Source of the DNA: Deltaproteobacteria bacterium UBA5329
GTDB lineage: Bacteria; Desulfobacterota; Syntrophorhabdia; Syntrophorhabdales; Syntrophorhabdaceae
Reading direction: 5' to 3'
DNA length: 5,254 nt
Assembly (NCBI GenBank): GCA_002408185.1
Contig: DHQV01000008.1
Span: forward strand, 6,386-11,639
Part shown: one piece after another, positions 5,234 through 5,254 of the stretch
How the letters are laid out: each line of letters opens with the position of its first letter
Numbering within the stretch: position 1 is the stretch's first letter
Position numbers and translations under genes: made by a program
Notes under the pieces: model-generated
What the model saw: the letters and a program-made list of their open reading frames with translations, nothing else
Told to the model about the DNA's origin: nothing
Database searches by the model: none

Positions 5234-5254
5234 AGTAGTGTCCGGTAAAAGTTA
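5234..5254. mobile_element. possible insertion-sequence terminal end, cut by the window edge
   Basis: The last bases contain AGTAGTGTCCGGTAAAAGTT, which resembles the terminal inverted repeats of some transposase elements and begins after a T-rich stretch. No transposase or matching inverted copy is in the window, and I cannot name the element. The window stopping here would fit an assembly break at a repeated IS. Confidence 0.3.

Larger units (their letters stand above)
4138..5254. other. 1.1-kb region without a convincing gene
   Basis: No frame here gives a recognisable protein. The longest candidates are a TTG-started 88-codon frame (4333-4599), which contains an intrinsic terminator, and short frames on either strand that overlap the tRNA remnant or selD. 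Base composition is clearly more AT-rich than the operon. The region contains hairpins (for example GGACAC 4278-4283 with GTGTCC 4295-4300, and AACGAT 4679-4684 with ATCGTT 4693-4698), a G-rich tract, a tRNA 3' half and a possible IS end. I see no tRNA-Sec gene here. Confidence 0.6.

Noticed and set aside
4138..5254. tRNA-Sec (selC) downstream of selD
   Set aside because: No long acceptor/variable arm structure or TCA anticodon loop was found; the only tRNA-like sequence is the Arg(ACG) 3' half.
1..5254. CRISPR array or tandem repeats
   Set aside because: No regularly spaced repeats longer than about nine bases were seen.

Overview
The window holds a compact, one-directional selenium-handling operon on the + strand (327-4137), followed by about 1.1 kb with no convincing gene. 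Gene order is yedE (membrane transporter of the YedE/YeeE family), a stand-alone TusA/SirA-like domain protein, a protein with an N-terminal DUF3343 (putative Se/S carrier) domain, a ribokinase-fold protein resembling ADP/ATP-dependent NAD(P)H-hydrate dehydratase, and selD (selenophosphate synthetase). The last three genes overlap by one base at each junction (TAATG, TGATG). The tusA-like and DUF3343 genes lie in the same reading frame with only TGA TTA between them. This packing indicates one transcript with coupled translation.

The most notable feature is that selD itself appears to be a selenoprotein. Its true start is the ATG at 3070. The codon for the catalytic Cys (Cys17 in E. coli) is an in-frame TGA at 3121-3123, giving GAG-U-ASK. 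A GC-rich hairpin with a G-starting loop sits 17 nt downstream, as expected of a bacterial SECIS element. A gene caller that treats TGA as stop would begin the protein at a TTG at 3160 and lose the active site. The organism must therefore decode UGA as selenocysteine, so selA, selB and selC should exist elsewhere in the genome; they are not in this window.

Region by region: 1-326 holds a possible 3' end of an upstream ORF, a doubtful 45-codon ORF, and an AT-rich promoter-like region with two abutting perfect palindromes just before yedE. 327-4137 is the operon. 4138-5254 is AT-richer and non-coding. It contains a hairpin just after selD, a good intrinsic terminator at 4513-4539, a G-rich tract, several inverted repeats, the 3' half of a tRNA-Arg(ACG) at 5002-5043, and a last 20 bases that look like an insertion-sequence end.

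Working model (inference): YedE imports a selenium (or sulfur) species, the TusA-like protein (Cys12) and the DUF3343 protein (Cys60, Cys137) carry it as a persulfide/perselenide-type adduct, and SelD converts selenide plus ATP to selenophosphate. The role of the kinase-fold protein is unknown. The gene set, intermediate GC content and use of a Sec-containing SelD fit an anaerobic bacterium, plausibly of the former Deltaproteobacteria (Desulfobacterota), but the taxon is a guess. The tRNA remnant and possible IS end suggest the right side is the edge of a mobile or rearranged region.
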